Below are positions 10,736-18,047 of a DNA stretch of 64,000 nucleotides, one piece after another. Position numbers and translations under genes: made by a program. The notes below the pieces were generated by a model that saw only the letters and a program-made list of their open reading frames with translations, was not told the origin of the DNA and ran no database searches. The DNA comes from Lysobacteraceae bacterium. Its GTDB lineage: Bacteria; Pseudomonadota; Gammaproteobacteria; Xanthomonadales; Rhodanobacteraceae. The stretch lies in NCBI GenBank assembly GCA_004143945.1, contig SEHB01000012.1, positions 62,001 to 126,000 on the forward strand, read 5' to 3'. Numbering within the stretch: position 1 is the stretch's first letter; every line of letters begins with the position of its first letter.

Positions 10736-11713
10736 ATGGGACTCGGGGGATTGTTGCCGATCGTCATCGTCGCGGTCGCCGTGATCGTGCTCTACAAGCT
10801 CGTGCGCATCGTCCCGCAGGGCTACGAGTGGACGGTCGAGCGCTGGGGCAAGTACACGCACACGCTGACGCCGGGCTTCCACCTGCTGATCCCGGTCATG
10901 CAGAACGTCGGCCGCCGCATGAACATGATGGAGCAGGTCGTCGACGTGCCGTCGCAGGACGTGATCACGAAGGACAACGCGGTCGTCAAGGTCGACGGCG
11001 TCGTGTTCTTCCAGGTGCTGGACGCCGCGAAGGCCGCGTACGAGGTCGCGCAGCTCGAGATCGCGGTGATCAACCTCGTGATGACGAACATCCGCACCGT
11101 GCTCGGCTCGCTCGACCTCGACGAATCGCTGAGCAAGCGTGACCAGATCAACGCGGCGCTGCTCAAGGTCGTCGACGAGGCCACGCACCCGTGGGGCCTC
11201 AAGGTCACGCGCATCGAGCTCAAGGACATCCAGCCGCCGCGCGACCTCGTCGATTCGATGGCGCGCCAGATGAAGGCCGAGCGCGAGAAGCGCGCGAACA
11301 TCCTCGAGGCAGAGGGCTTTCGCCAGGCCGCGATCCTCAAGGCCGAAGGCGAGAAGCAGTCGATGATCCTCGCGGCCGAAGGCCAGAAGGAAGCCGCGTT
11401 CCGCGAGGCGGAGGCGCGCGAACGACTCGCGGCCGCCGAAGCGAAGGCGACCGATCTGGTGTCGGCGGCGATCGCCGACGGCAACATCAACGCGCTGAAC
11501 TACTTCGTCGCGAACAAGTACGTCGAGGCGCTCAAGGCGATGGCCGACTCGCCGAACCAGAAGATGCTGCTGATGCCGATCGAGGCCAGCGGCATCATCG
11601 GCTCGATGGCCGGCATCGCCGAGCTCGCGCGCAATGCGCTGTCCGAGCAGAACACGCAGCGTCCGCCGCCGCCCGCGCGCGCGCAGCCGCAACCGCCGCC
11701 GCTTCCGCGCTGA
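10736..11713 (+). CDS. SPFH/stomatin-family membrane protein (paraslipin, QmcA-like)
   Basis: A 325-residue band-7 protein. It has one N-terminal membrane helix (about 5-22), the SPFH domain (about 25-190, containing V-P-Q-G-Y-E-W-T-V-E-R-W-G-K and P-S-Q-D-V-I-T-K-D-N), then an Ala/Glu/Lys-rich coiled coil (about 190-255) and a Pro/Gln-rich tail. Such proteins form large ring oligomers in membrane microdomains and modulate membrane proteases or membrane order. GGGAGGAG precedes ATG 10736 by about five bases. The NfeD-type gene follows after 51 bases, the standard partnership for this family, so the two products probably form one complex. Confidence 0.94.
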   Translation: MGLGGLLPIVIVAVAVIVLYKLVRIVPQGYEWTVERWGKYTHTLTPGFHLLIPVMQNVGRRMNMMEQVVDVPSQDVITKDNAVVKVDGVVFFQVLDAAKAAYEVAQLEIAVINLVMTNIRTVLGSLDLDESLSKRDQINAALLKVVDEATHPWGLKVTRIELKDIQPPRDLVDSMARQMKAEREKRANILEAEGFRQAAILKAEGEKQSMILAAEGQKEAAFREAEARERLAAAEAKATDLVSAAIADGNINALNYFVANKYVEALKAMADSPNQKMLLMPIEASGIIGSMAGIAELARNALSEQNTQRPPPPARAQPQPPPLPR

Positions 11714-11764
11714 CCGCCCACGCCGCGCGTCGCGCGGCACCCGACCCATCGAGGCATCGCGTCC

Positions 11765-12205
11765 ATGGACAACCTCGTCGACAACTACGGCTGGTGGCTG
11801 CTCGCATTGGTGCTGGTCGCGGCCGAGATGATCGCGCCCGGCTACTTCCTGCTCTGGATCGGCATCGCCGCCGCGGTGATGGGACTGGTCATGCTGGTCG
11901 TGCCCGGACTCCCGGTGCTCGCGCAGGCGCTCGCGTTCGCGCTGCTGTCGATCGCGGCCTGCCTCGCCTACTGGAAATTCGTGCGCCCGCTGGCCGAGCA
12001 GCGCAACGACCAGCCGCTGCTCAACCAGCGCGGCCAGCGCATGGTCGGGCGTCGCGTGCTCGTCGTCGAAGCGATCGTCAACGGTCGCGGCAAGGTCGGC
12101 GTCGGCGACGGCCAGTGGCTCGCCGAGGGGCCCGACCTGCCGGTCGGGAGCGAGGTGGAAATCGTCGCGTTGCAGGGGACGACATTCACGGTGAAACCGG
12201 TCTGA
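11765..12205 (+). CDS. NfeD-family membrane protein
   Basis: A 146-residue short-form NfeD protein. It has two or three closely packed membrane helices (about 10-70) followed by a soluble OB-fold domain (about 85-146) with the typical M-V-G-R-R-V-L-V and G-S-E-V-E-I-V-A-L-Q-G-T-T pattern. NfeD partners of SPFH proteins are thought to act as adaptors in membrane quality control. The longer NfeD forms carry an N-terminal ClpP-like protease domain; none is present here. Co-transcription with the gene at 10736 is likely from spacing and order. Confidence 0.93.
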   Translation: MDNLVDNYGWWLLALVLVAAEMIAPGYFLLWIGIAAAVMGLVMLVVPGLPVLAQALAFALLSIAACLAYWKFVRPLAEQRNDQPLLNQRGQRMVGRRVLVVEAIVNGRGKVGVGDGQWLAEGPDLPVGSEVEIVALQGTTFTVKPV

Positions 12206-12285
12206 TCTCCTGTTTCCCGTGGTCTGCGGGTAAACCGACTCGCATCCTTGCGTGATTCGCCCGCATTCTCGCGGCTTCGATCTCT

Positions 12286-12352
12286 TGTGGGAGGGGCTTC
12301 AGCCCCGATGGGACGCGCGAAGAGCTCGGGACTGAAGTCCCTCCCGCAACAC
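12286..12352. repeat. Mirrored palindromic repeat (GTGGGAGGGGCTTCAGCCCC type)
   Basis: The left arm contains the small palindrome GGGGCTTCAGCCCC and the right arm GGGACTGAAGTCCC. The two arms are also inverted with respect to each other (GGGAGGGxCTTCAGxCCC in both readings). Elements of this look are common between genes in Lysobacterales and pseudomonads. It lies between nfeD and gcvT. Confidence 0.75.
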
Positions 12353-12406
12353 GCGTGGCCTTGGGCCGAATGCGCGGCGTCCGGAGACACGACACGCCGC
12401 ACCCGC

Positions 12407-12412
12407 GATAAT
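12407..12412 (+). promoter_or_regulatory. Possible -10 element (GATAAT) for gcvT
   Basis: GATAAT matches TATAAT at five of six positions, 32 bases before ATG 12445. No convincing -35 is seen. No glycine-riboswitch-like sequence is evident in this leader. Confidence 0.35.
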
Positions 12413-12444
12413 GCCCACCCATTCGAACGACGAAAGATCCCGCC

Positions 12445-13542
12445 ATGACCCAGAAGACCATCCTCAACGAAACCCACCGAGCGCTCGGCGCGAAGATGGT
12501 CGACTTCGGTGGATGGGACATGCCGATCAACTACGGCTCGCAGATCGAGGAGCACCATGCGGTGCGCCGCGACGCGGGCATGTTCGACGTCTCGCACATG
12601 ACCGTGGTCGACCTGCGGGGTGCGCGCACGCGCGATTTCCTGCGTCGCCTGCTCGCCAACGACATCGGCAAGCTCAAGGTCCACGGCAAGGCGCTGTACT
12701 CGTGCATGCTCGACGAGCGGGGCGGCGTGATCGACGATCTCATCGTCTACTTCCTCGCCGACGATTTCTTCCGCGTCGTCGTCAACGCCTCCACCCGCGA
12801 CAAGGACCTCGCATGGATCCGCGCGCAGGCGCAGCCGTTCGCGGTCGAAGTCAGCGAGCGCGACGACCTCGCGATGATCGCCGTGCAGGGACCGAACGCG
12901 CGCAACAAGGTGCTCGGCCTGCTCGGCGACGAAGCGCGCGCGAAGGCGGGGGCGCTCGGCAAGTTCGCCGCGGCCGACGTCGACGGGCCGGACTCGCCGC
13001 TGTTCATCGCGCGCACCGGCTACACCGGCGAAGACGGCTTCGAGATCGTGGTGCCCGAGGCGCATGCGGTCGCGCTCTGGAAGCGCCTCGCGGATGCGGG
13101 CGTGGTGCCGGCCGGACTCGGCGCGCGCGACACGTTGCGGCTCGAAGCCGGCATGAACCTCTACGGCCAGGACATGGACGCATCGGTGACGCCGTGGGAA
13201 GCCAACCTCGGCTGGACCGTCGCGCTCGGCGAGGGCCGCGATTTCATCGGCCGCGAAGCACTCGAGGCTCGGAAAGCGCGCGGTGACCACGGCGTGATGG
13301 TCGGCCTCGTGATGGACGAAAAAGGCGTGCTGCGCCACGGGCAGCGCGTCGCGACGCCGGCGGGTGACGGCGAAATCCTTTCCGGCAGCTTCTCCCCGAC
13401 GCTCGGCAAGTCGATCGCGTTCGCGCGCGTGCCTGCCGGCGCGAGCGGAACGCTGCAGGTCGACATCCGCGGCAAGCTCGTGCCGGTGCGCGTCGTGAAG
13501 TACCCGTTCGTGCGCGACGGCAAGGCCGGCGACGGGATCTGA
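12445..13542 (+). CDS. gcvT: Glycine cleavage system aminomethyltransferase (T protein)
   Basis: A 365-residue T protein. It transfers the methylene group from the aminomethyl-lipoyl H protein to tetrahydrofolate and releases ammonia. The N-terminus shows the family pattern ([21 protein letters not shown]), with F-D-V-S-H-M near residue 48 and [11 protein letters not shown] near 91. The central [12 protein letters not shown] and the C-terminal beta-barrel (P-T-L-G-K-S-I-A near 318) complete the fold at the usual length. gcvH follows after 66 bases. The P and L proteins are not in the window. Confidence 0.97.
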   Translation: MTQKTILNETHRALGAKMVDFGGWDMPINYGSQIEEHHAVRRDAGMFDVSHMTVVDLRGARTRDFLRRLLANDIGKLKVHGKALYSCMLDERGGVIDDLIVYFLADDFFRVVVNASTRDKDLAWIRAQAQPFAVEVSERDDLAMIAVQGPNARNKVLGLLGDEARAKAGALGKFAAADVDGPDSPLFIARTGYTGEDGFEIVVPEAHAVALWKRLADAGVVPAGLGARDTLRLEAGMNLYGQDMDASVTPWEANLGWTVALGEGRDFIGREALEARKARGDHGVMVGLVMDEKGVLRHGQRVATPAGDGEILSGSFSPTLGKSIAFARVPAGASGTLQVDIRGKLVPVRVVKYPFVRDGKAGDGI

Positions 13543-13573
13543 GCCACCCGTCGCGCGTCGCGATCGGCGTTGC

Positions 13574-13579
13574 TAGAAT
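13574..13579 (+). promoter_or_regulatory. Possible -10 element (TAGAAT) for gcvH
   Basis: TAGAAT in the gcvT-gcvH gap, 29 bases before ATG 13609, matches TATAAT at five of six bases. It hints at a separate gcvH promoter inside the gcv operon. No -35 match was found. Confidence 0.35.
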
Positions 13580-13608
13580 CCGAAGCGAACTCCCCGAGGA
13601 CACGTGCC

Positions 13609-14007
13609 ATGCAAGAGATTCCCGGCGACCTGAAGTTCCTGAAATCCCATGAGTGGGCGCGCGTCGAGGACAAGGGCACGGTGACCGTCGGCATTTCCGA
13701 CCACGCGCAAGGCCTGCTCGGCGATCTGGTCTACGTCGAGTTGCCGAGCGTCGGCGACACGGTCAAGGCCGGCAACGCGTGCGCGGTGGTGGAGTCGGTC
13801 AAGGCCGCCTCCGATGTGTACGCGCCGGTGTCCGGCGAGATCGTCGCGATCAACGAGGCGCTGCCGGACAAGCCGGAGACGATCAACGAGGACGCATACG
13901 GCGATGGCTGGCTGTTCGTGATCAAGCCGGACAATCTCGCCGAGGACCAGGACGAGCTGCTGGACCCGGACGCGTACGCCGAACTGATCGAGAACGACGA
14001 ACACTGA
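13609..14007 (+). CDS. gcvH: Glycine cleavage system H protein
   Basis: A 132-residue lipoyl carrier that shuttles the aminomethyl intermediate between the P, T and L proteins. The lipoylation site is K65 in [10 protein letters not shown], within the sandwich-barrel fold that spans nearly the whole protein. The length and the [10 protein letters not shown] and W-L-F-V-I-K-P motifs are standard. ATG 13609 has GAGGA eight bases upstream. Expression together with gcvT is likely. A strong hairpin follows at 14016-14040. Confidence 0.97.
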   Translation: MQEIPGDLKFLKSHEWARVEDKGTVTVGISDHAQGLLGDLVYVELPSVGDTVKAGNACAVVESVKAASDVYAPVSGEIVAINEALPDKPETINEDAYGDGWLFVIKPDNLAEDQDELLDPDAYAELIENDEH

Positions 14008-14015
14008 GCGCCAGC

Positions 14016-14040
14016 GCAGCCGTGCTGCCTGCACGGCTGC
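14016..14040 (+). terminator. Hairpin after gcvH
   Basis: GCAGCCGTGC (14016-14025) and GCACGGCTGC (14031-14040) form a perfect 10-bp stem with a five-base loop, starting nine bases after the gcvH stop. No T-run follows, so termination may be incomplete or the hairpin may stabilise the 3' end. Confidence 0.6.
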
Positions 14041-14555
14041 ATCCCTCGCCGCGACGTCCGTCTGCGGCGACATCTTCGACTTCCCCTGCGAAAAGCCGCC
14101 TCGTCGCGATCATCGCGAGGGCGGCGCGTGCCGCATCGGTTCGCGCGCGCGTTCATTCGAACCTGTTCGCATGCGCATCCGAGGCACGTGCTCGCGCGTC
14201 GATCGCGACATCGGCGAACGCGTCCTGCGATGCGTGATCGCCGCATTCGACTGCTCGGACGACACCTTCGCGCGCGCTTCGCCGATGCCGGTGAAGTGCC
14301 GCGCGGGATCCGCCGGGATCGCGTTCGACGCGCGCGAAGCGCATCCGGCGCGTCCGCGGCGAAGGTCGCGTTCATCCCCCGGACAGCCGCCCCGCGCGTC
14401 GCCGGGGTGGTCTTGCGCAACGTGCGTGCGCAGTTGCTCCACTGCGTCGATCACGGCGCGCGCACGCACGCGCATGGCTGCGCGCAATCACGCGAATCGC
14501 ATCCTGCTGCAGGGAATACCGCATGTTTTGCGCCCAATGGACGCCAGATTGTTGC
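14041..14555. other. Long stretch without a recognisable gene between gcvH and metJ
   Basis: Several open frames cross this region on both strands, but none has a family signature, ribosome-binding site or believable composition; they are Arg/Ala-rich as expected of GC-rich noncoding DNA. Only the met boxes and the promoter downstream of it are recognisable. A long 5' leader or a decayed gene are the alternatives. Confidence 0.5.
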
Positions 14556-14587
14556 GGACGCCCAGACGTATGGACGTCCATACGAAA
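14556..14587. promoter_or_regulatory. Tandem met boxes (MetJ operator) upstream of metJ
   Basis: Four adjoining 8-mers, GGACGCCC, AGACGTAT, GGACGTCC and ATACGAAA, compare with the MetJ box AGACGTCT at 5, 7, 6 and 4 of 8 positions. The central part is also the 16-bp palindrome GTATGGACGTCCATAC. Tandem 8-bp boxes are how MetJ dimers bind side by side. The array lies about 95 bp upstream of the visible metJ promoter, so it would act at a distance or on a promoter I cannot see. Confidence 0.6.
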
Positions 14588-14679
14588 CGACAGTGCGGAG
14601 GTGCGCGCGGGGTCGCCGGGGTGCTCGCGGAGGCGTTTCGGAGGGGTGCGGGAACTGCTTGTTTAGCCTAAGAAATTTG

Positions 14680-14708
14680 TTGACACGCGCGCTTGACAGT
14701 AATAGTTT
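14680..14708 (+). promoter_or_regulatory. Sigma-70 promoter of the metJ-H1 gene
   Basis: TTGACA (14680-14685, perfect -35) is followed after 17 bases by TAGTTT (14703-14708, weak -10). A second TTGACA at 14693 has no partner. Transcription would start near 14715, about 25 bases before ATG 14741. The local sequence is clearly more AT-rich than its surroundings. Confidence 0.6.
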
Positions 14709-14740
14709 CTGCGCCGGCGTGACGAATTGACAAAGGAATC

Positions 14741-15193
14741 ATGACGGCAACACGCTTCATCGATCCCTACATCGAACACGGTACGAAGGCCGGCTCGGTG
14801 AAGAAGATCACGGTGTCGGTCCCGTTCCACGTACTGAAGCTTCTGTCCGACGAACGGACCCGCCGCCAGGTCGGCAACTTGCGCCACGCCACCAACAGCG
14901 ACTTGCTGTGCGAAGCATTCCTTCACGCTTTTACTGGGCAACCACTGCCAACTGACGAGGAGCTAAGACGCGATATGGCCATGAAGAAAGCAGCTGCAAA
15001 GCGGAAACCCGCCAAGAAGGCCGCCGCCAAGAAGTCGGCGAAGAAGACCACCGCCCGCAAGACCACCGCACGGGCCAAGACCGCAACCGCCCGCAAGACC
15101 GGCGCTGCGAAGAAGCCGGCGGCCAAGAAGAGGGCCGTGAAGAAGGCGGCCAAGAAGGCCACCGTGAAGAAGGCCGCAAAGAAGGCCAAGTAA
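14741..15193 (+). CDS. metJ: MetJ methionine repressor fused to a histone-H1-like Lys/Ala tail
   Basis: Residues 1-78 are a MetJ ribbon-helix-helix repressor. K-K-I-T-V-S-V (21-27) is the DNA-reading beta strand, and [22 protein letters not shown] and F-T-G-Q-P-L-P follow as in E. coli MetJ. The last helix of classical MetJ (about 25 residues) is missing. In its place residues 79-150 are an almost pure Lys/Ala/Thr/Arg tail with K-K-A-A-A-K and A-K-K repeats, like bacterial H1-type proteins (HctB/AlgP type). The product should repress methionine genes with S-adenosylmethionine as corepressor; the tail probably adds non-specific DNA binding. AAGGA precedes ATG 14741. Met boxes lie upstream, and matching boxes precede metX at 34209. 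GAGGAG (14957-14962) ahead of Met79 could also allow a separate 72-residue H1-like protein. Confidence 0.93.
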   Translation: MTATRFIDPYIEHGTKAGSVKKITVSVPFHVLKLLSDERTRRQVGNLRHATNSDLLCEAFLHAFTGQPLPTDEELRRDMAMKKAAAKRKPAKKAAAKKSAKKTTARKTTARAKTATARKTGAAKKPAAKKRAVKKAAKKATVKKAAKKAK

Positions 15194-15201
15194 TCACGAC
15201 T

Positions 15202-15232
15202 CGGGCCGGCCACCACGAGGTGGCCCGGTCCA
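15202..15232 (+). terminator. Hairpin terminator after the metJ-H1 gene
   Basis: GGCCACC and GGTGGCC form a perfect 7-bp stem around ACGA, with partial pairing extending outward, nine bases after the stop codon. There is no T-run. Confidence 0.55.
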
Positions 15233-15461
15233 GCTGACGGCCCGCGCCTTCGTGGCCGGGCCGATCAGCAAACGCGACATCGCATCACCGCATCACCGCG
15301 ACACGAAAGCAAAAGCTTCATTCGGAAACCGAATTACTCTCCCTGCGGATACGCCCAGCGCAGGGAGAGGATTTCCCCTCCGCTCCCGCGACACTCCCTC
15401 CGCTTGCCCCCGCCCCTCTGCACCATCGAGCCGCTCGCCGGCGGCTGCGCGGCGCGCGCGA

Positions 15462-16646
15462 TCAACGCGAGAGGAGGATCGCCAGCGGCTGCGCCTCGGG
15501 CATGCGCTCGGCGATGATCTTCGCGCAGCTCAGGAGTGGCACCGCGATCAGCAGTCCGGTCGCGCCCCATGCCCAGCCGAGCACGACCAGTGCGAGCAGT
15601 ACCATCACGGGATCGAGTGCGAGGCTGCGACCGACCAGGTGGGGCGTGACGATCTGGCCCTCGATCGCATGCAACACGAGGAACGCGCCGGGTCCGGCCA
15701 ATGCCTGCCACGGCGAGCTGAACTCGACGAAGCCCGCGAACGCGAGAAGTACCGCGGTCACGAGCGGGCCGATGAATGGCGCGTAGTTGAGCAGCGCCGC
15801 GATTCCACCCCACAGCAGCGGATCGGGCACCTCAAGCAGGTACAGGACGATCGCGGTCGCGATGCCGAGACCGACATTGATCAGCGTGATCGTGATCATG
15901 TACAGCGACAACTCGTGCTGCGCCTGGCGCGTCGCCGCGACGAGATCTCGCTTCGCGCGCAGGTGGGGCGCGAGCGTCACGAACTTGCGCAGCAGCCCGT
16001 CTCCGTGGAGCAGGAACAGGAACGCCAGGAAGATCGTCACGACGGTCTCGGCGATCAGCGCGGGCGCCGCCGCGATCGCTTGCGCCGCGAGGCTCGGCTT
16101 CGTATCGACGACCTGCTTGGGCTCGTCGCCCGCGATGCCCGCGAGCTTGCCCAGTTGCTCGGATGCCTTGCTCGCAGCCTGCAGAGGCTGGCGCAGCTCA
16201 CGCAAGGAAGACTCCAGGTGCGCCATCGCGCGCGGCGCTCGCGCGGCCCACTCGCGTGCGGGTGGCGCGAGCGCCGCGAACACCGTGCCGAGCAGGGTCA
16301 CGACGAACGCGATCGCGAGCAGCGATCCGATCACGCGCGGGATGTGCCAGCGCTCGAGCGCCCTGACCGCGGGGGCGAACACGAGTCCGATCAGGATCGC
16401 GACGAGGATCGGCACCAGGACGACGTCGGCGAGCACGCAGGTGTAGACGACGAGGAACGCGACGATCACGCGGAGCAGGCGCCTGCATCCCGAGATCGGA
16501 TCGGTGGCCTCCGTCGCAGCGGGTGGAGCCGCCGCGATGGTCGCCGCAACTTCCGCTTCGGAAACCGCGTCGATCAAGGCTGTGGGCGTGGCTGCAGCCT
16601 CACCCTCCGCCGGCGTGCCGGGTGTCGCGGGCGGAACGGCGTTCAT
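15462..16646 (-). CDS. AI-2E-family (PerM-like) inner-membrane permease
   Basis: A 394-residue polytopic protein. A soluble Ala/Pro-rich N-terminus of about 55 residues is followed by two long hydrophobic hairpins (about 58-135), an amphipathic cytoplasmic segment with E-S-S-L-R-E-L-R and a cluster of membrane helices after residue 205. The family motif appears as N-Y-A-P-F-I-G-P near 295 and the end as L-D-P-V-M-V-L-L-A-L-V. Members transport varied small solutes; TqsA exports autoinducer-2 and others act as Na+/H+ antiporters, so substrate cannot be assigned. Its ATG overlaps the stop of the preceding small gene by four bases, placing it last in the yqjDEK-like operon. Confidence 0.9.
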   Translation of the reverse strand: MNAVPPATPGTPAEGEAAATPTALIDAVSEAEVAATIAAAPPAATEATDPISGCRRLLRVIVAFLVVYTCVLADVVLVPILVAILIGLVFAPAVRALERWHIPRVIGSLLAIAFVVTLLGTVFAALAPPAREWAARAPRAMAHLESSLRELRQPLQAASKASEQLGKLAGIAGDEPKQVVDTKPSLAAQAIAAAPALIAETVVTIFLAFLFLLHGDGLLRKFVTLAPHLRAKRDLVAATRQAQHELSLYMITITLINVGLGIATAIVLYLLEVPDPLLWGGIAALLNYAPFIGPLVTAVLLAFAGFVEFSSPWQALAGPGAFLVLHAIEGQIVTPHLVGRSLALDPVMVLLALVVLGWAWGATGLLIAVPLLSCAKIIAERMPEAQPLAILLSR

Positions 16647-16954
16647 GCATCGCCCCCGTCGGTGGCCGTCGCTTTGCTTTCATGCAGCAGGCCGCTGCCG
16701 ACGACCAGCGCCCCGATCGGAAGCCGCAGCATGCCGATGATGCGCAATGCCCCTGCGCCGGCGCGCAACAGCCCGCGCACGGGCACCCGTGCGATCACCA
16801 GGCCCGCGCCGAAGCCGCTGCCGAGCAGCCATGCGCCGCGATGGCGACGCAGCCGTGCGCGCAACCGCGCGATGCCCGACTGGCTGCGCGCGCGCAGGTA
16901 GAGCACGCGCGCTTCCGCCAACCGTGCCTCGCGAAGGCGTTCGCTGCGACTCAT
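16643..16954 (-). CDS. Small basic membrane protein (YqjK-like position and layout)
   Basis: A 103-residue protein with an Arg/Glu/Ala-rich helical N-terminus (about 1-38) and a hydrophobic region (about 42-92) with Gly-rich helices. It overlaps the YqjE-like gene upstream and the permease downstream by four bases each, so translation is coupled. In E. coli the order yqjD-yqjE-yqjK ends in a small basic membrane protein of about this size. The sequence match to YqjK is too weak to go beyond that. ATG 16954 was chosen because of the four-base overlap; the longer frame upstream has no sensible start. Confidence 0.75.
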   Translation of the reverse strand: MSRSERLREARLAEARVLYLRARSQSGIARLRARLRRHRGAWLLGSGFGAGLVIARVPVRGLLRAGAGALRIIGMLRLPIGALVVGSGLLHESKATATDGGDA

Positions 16955-17379
16955 GTCGGCGCGTGGCCCACGCGCTGCAGCATGCGGCGCGTGCGCGGCA
17001 GGCCGATGTCGCGCCAGCAGTTGCGCATCGCGTAGAGGACGCTGCCGACACCGGCGAGGTTGGCCAGTGCGACGCTGCCGATGCCGAGGAACACGCTGCC
17101 GGTGAGCTCGAAGATGCCGGCCGCGATCGCCGCGCTCGCTGCGAGCCACGCACCGACTCCGAAGAACACCAGCGCGAACGCAAGCCACAGCAGCAGCATC
17201 GCGCTGCTGCGCGCGAGGCGCAGCTCGGCGCGGAACAGGTTAAACGCCGCGCCCACCGCGTGCACGGCCTGGGTGACCGCGTCACGCGCGGATGCGACAT
17301 CGTCGGCCAGCGCTTCTGCACCCGACGCGCGAGGTGGCGACTGCTCCGGGGTCCGCCCGCCCTCGGATGGCGCGTCCAT
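16951..17379 (-). CDS. YqjE-like phage-holin-3_6 family membrane protein
   Basis: A 142-residue protein. A polar N-terminus (1-35) is followed by an amphipathic helix (A-F-N-L-F-R-A-E-L-R-L-A) and two membrane helices (about 58-85 and 93-116), the usual pattern of the YqjE/Phage_holin_3_6 family, which despite its name is a housekeeping envelope protein. It starts just after the YqjD-like stop and overlaps the next gene by four bases. Function in the family is unsettled; the YqjD partner associates with ribosomes at the inner membrane in stationary phase. Confidence 0.85.
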   Translation of the reverse strand: MDAPSEGGRTPEQSPPRASGAEALADDVASARDAVTQAVHAVGAAFNLFRAELRLARSSAMLLLWLAFALVFFGVGAWLAASAAIAAGIFELTGSVFLGIGSVALANLAGVGSVLYAMRNCWRDIGLPRTRRMLQRVGHAPT

Positions 17380-17381
17380 GG

Positions 17382-17678
17382 TCAGCGACGGCGCATCGCG
17401 CGCGAAACGATCACGCCGGCGACGAACGCGATGCCGAACGCGGCCAGCGGGTGCTCGCGTACCTGCTCGCCGATCGCGCTGCCGAGCGTGCGCGCGCCTT
17501 CGCCGAGGCGTGCACCCGCGTCGCGCAGGTCTTCCTCGAGGCGCGCGCCGTTGTCACGCAGCTTGTCGCGCAGGCGGTTGAACTCGCCCTTGCCCGCATC
17601 GATGCTCTCCTCGACCGCATCGACGACTTCTTCGCCCGCGTCGTCCAGTTGCTCGCGCGCTTCACGTAGGCTGGCCAT
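17382..17678 (-). CDS. YqjD/ElaB-like protein (DUF883)
   Basis: A 98-residue protein rich in Glu/Asp/Arg heptads (about 1-70, probably a helical bundle) with one C-terminal membrane helix preceded by the family signature V-R-E-H-P-L-A-A-F-G. The E. coli homologues YqjD and ElaB are tail-anchored inner-membrane proteins that bind ribosomes and rise in stationary phase. GGAGGA lies upstream of ATG 17678, and a TATGCT -10-like hexamer (minus strand, 17744-17749) lies about 65 bases ahead. First gene of a four-gene operon running to 15462. Confidence 0.9.
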   Translation of the reverse strand: MASLREAREQLDDAGEEVVDAVEESIDAGKGEFNRLRDKLRDNGARLEEDLRDAGARLGEGARTLGSAIGEQVREHPLAAFGIAFVAGVIVSRAMRRR

Positions 17679-18047
17679 GGTGCTTCCTCCTTCGCTGGTG
17701 GGTCCCCTGCTGCATCGCGTCGTCCGCGACGGCAAGGGAGCGCAGCATAGGGCGATCAAACTGAACCGCCGGCCGCCGCCGGCGGCGACACGGCCGGCCG
17801 GGCCATCCTGGCGACGCGAAGCGCGTTGCAGCGGGATCCGGGTGCGGGCAAACACGTGGTCGCGTGCGCCACGCTTCCACTTGGGCGGATCGCGACCGTC
17901 GCCGGTTCGACTGGAGGCGCGCGTTTTCGGGGACGCCGCGCGCCGACGGGGCCGATCAATGGCGCGCATTGTGCATCCAGTCCGATACGTTACTCTTGTG
18001 GCTGCGGCGTCGCCGCGGATGTCCATGTCTTTGCGGAGGGTGGGGAT
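17679..18047. other. Divergent intergenic region between yqjD-like and tonB-like genes
   Basis: No gene is seen in 369 bases. It holds a minus-strand -10-like hexamer (AGCATA at 17744-17749, read TATGCT), a GC-rich palindrome cluster around 17765-17805 (GCCGGCCGCCGCCGGCGGC and GGCCGGCCGGGCC), and the GGAGGG ribosome-binding site of the tonB-like gene at 18035-18040. Confidence 0.5.

Noticed and set aside
12206-12444. Glycine riboswitch ahead of gcvT
   Set aside because: The leader contains a REP-like element and a -10-like hexamer but no tandem glycine-aptamer core.
14128-14730. 200-residue plus-strand frame between gcvH and metJ
   Set aside because: Arg-rich, no ribosome-binding site, overlaps the met boxes and promoter of metJ; no family signature.
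14923-15216. Hydrophobic minus-strand frame opposite the metJ tail
   Set aside because: The Phe/Ala/Leu-rich product is only the reverse reading of Lys/Ala codons.
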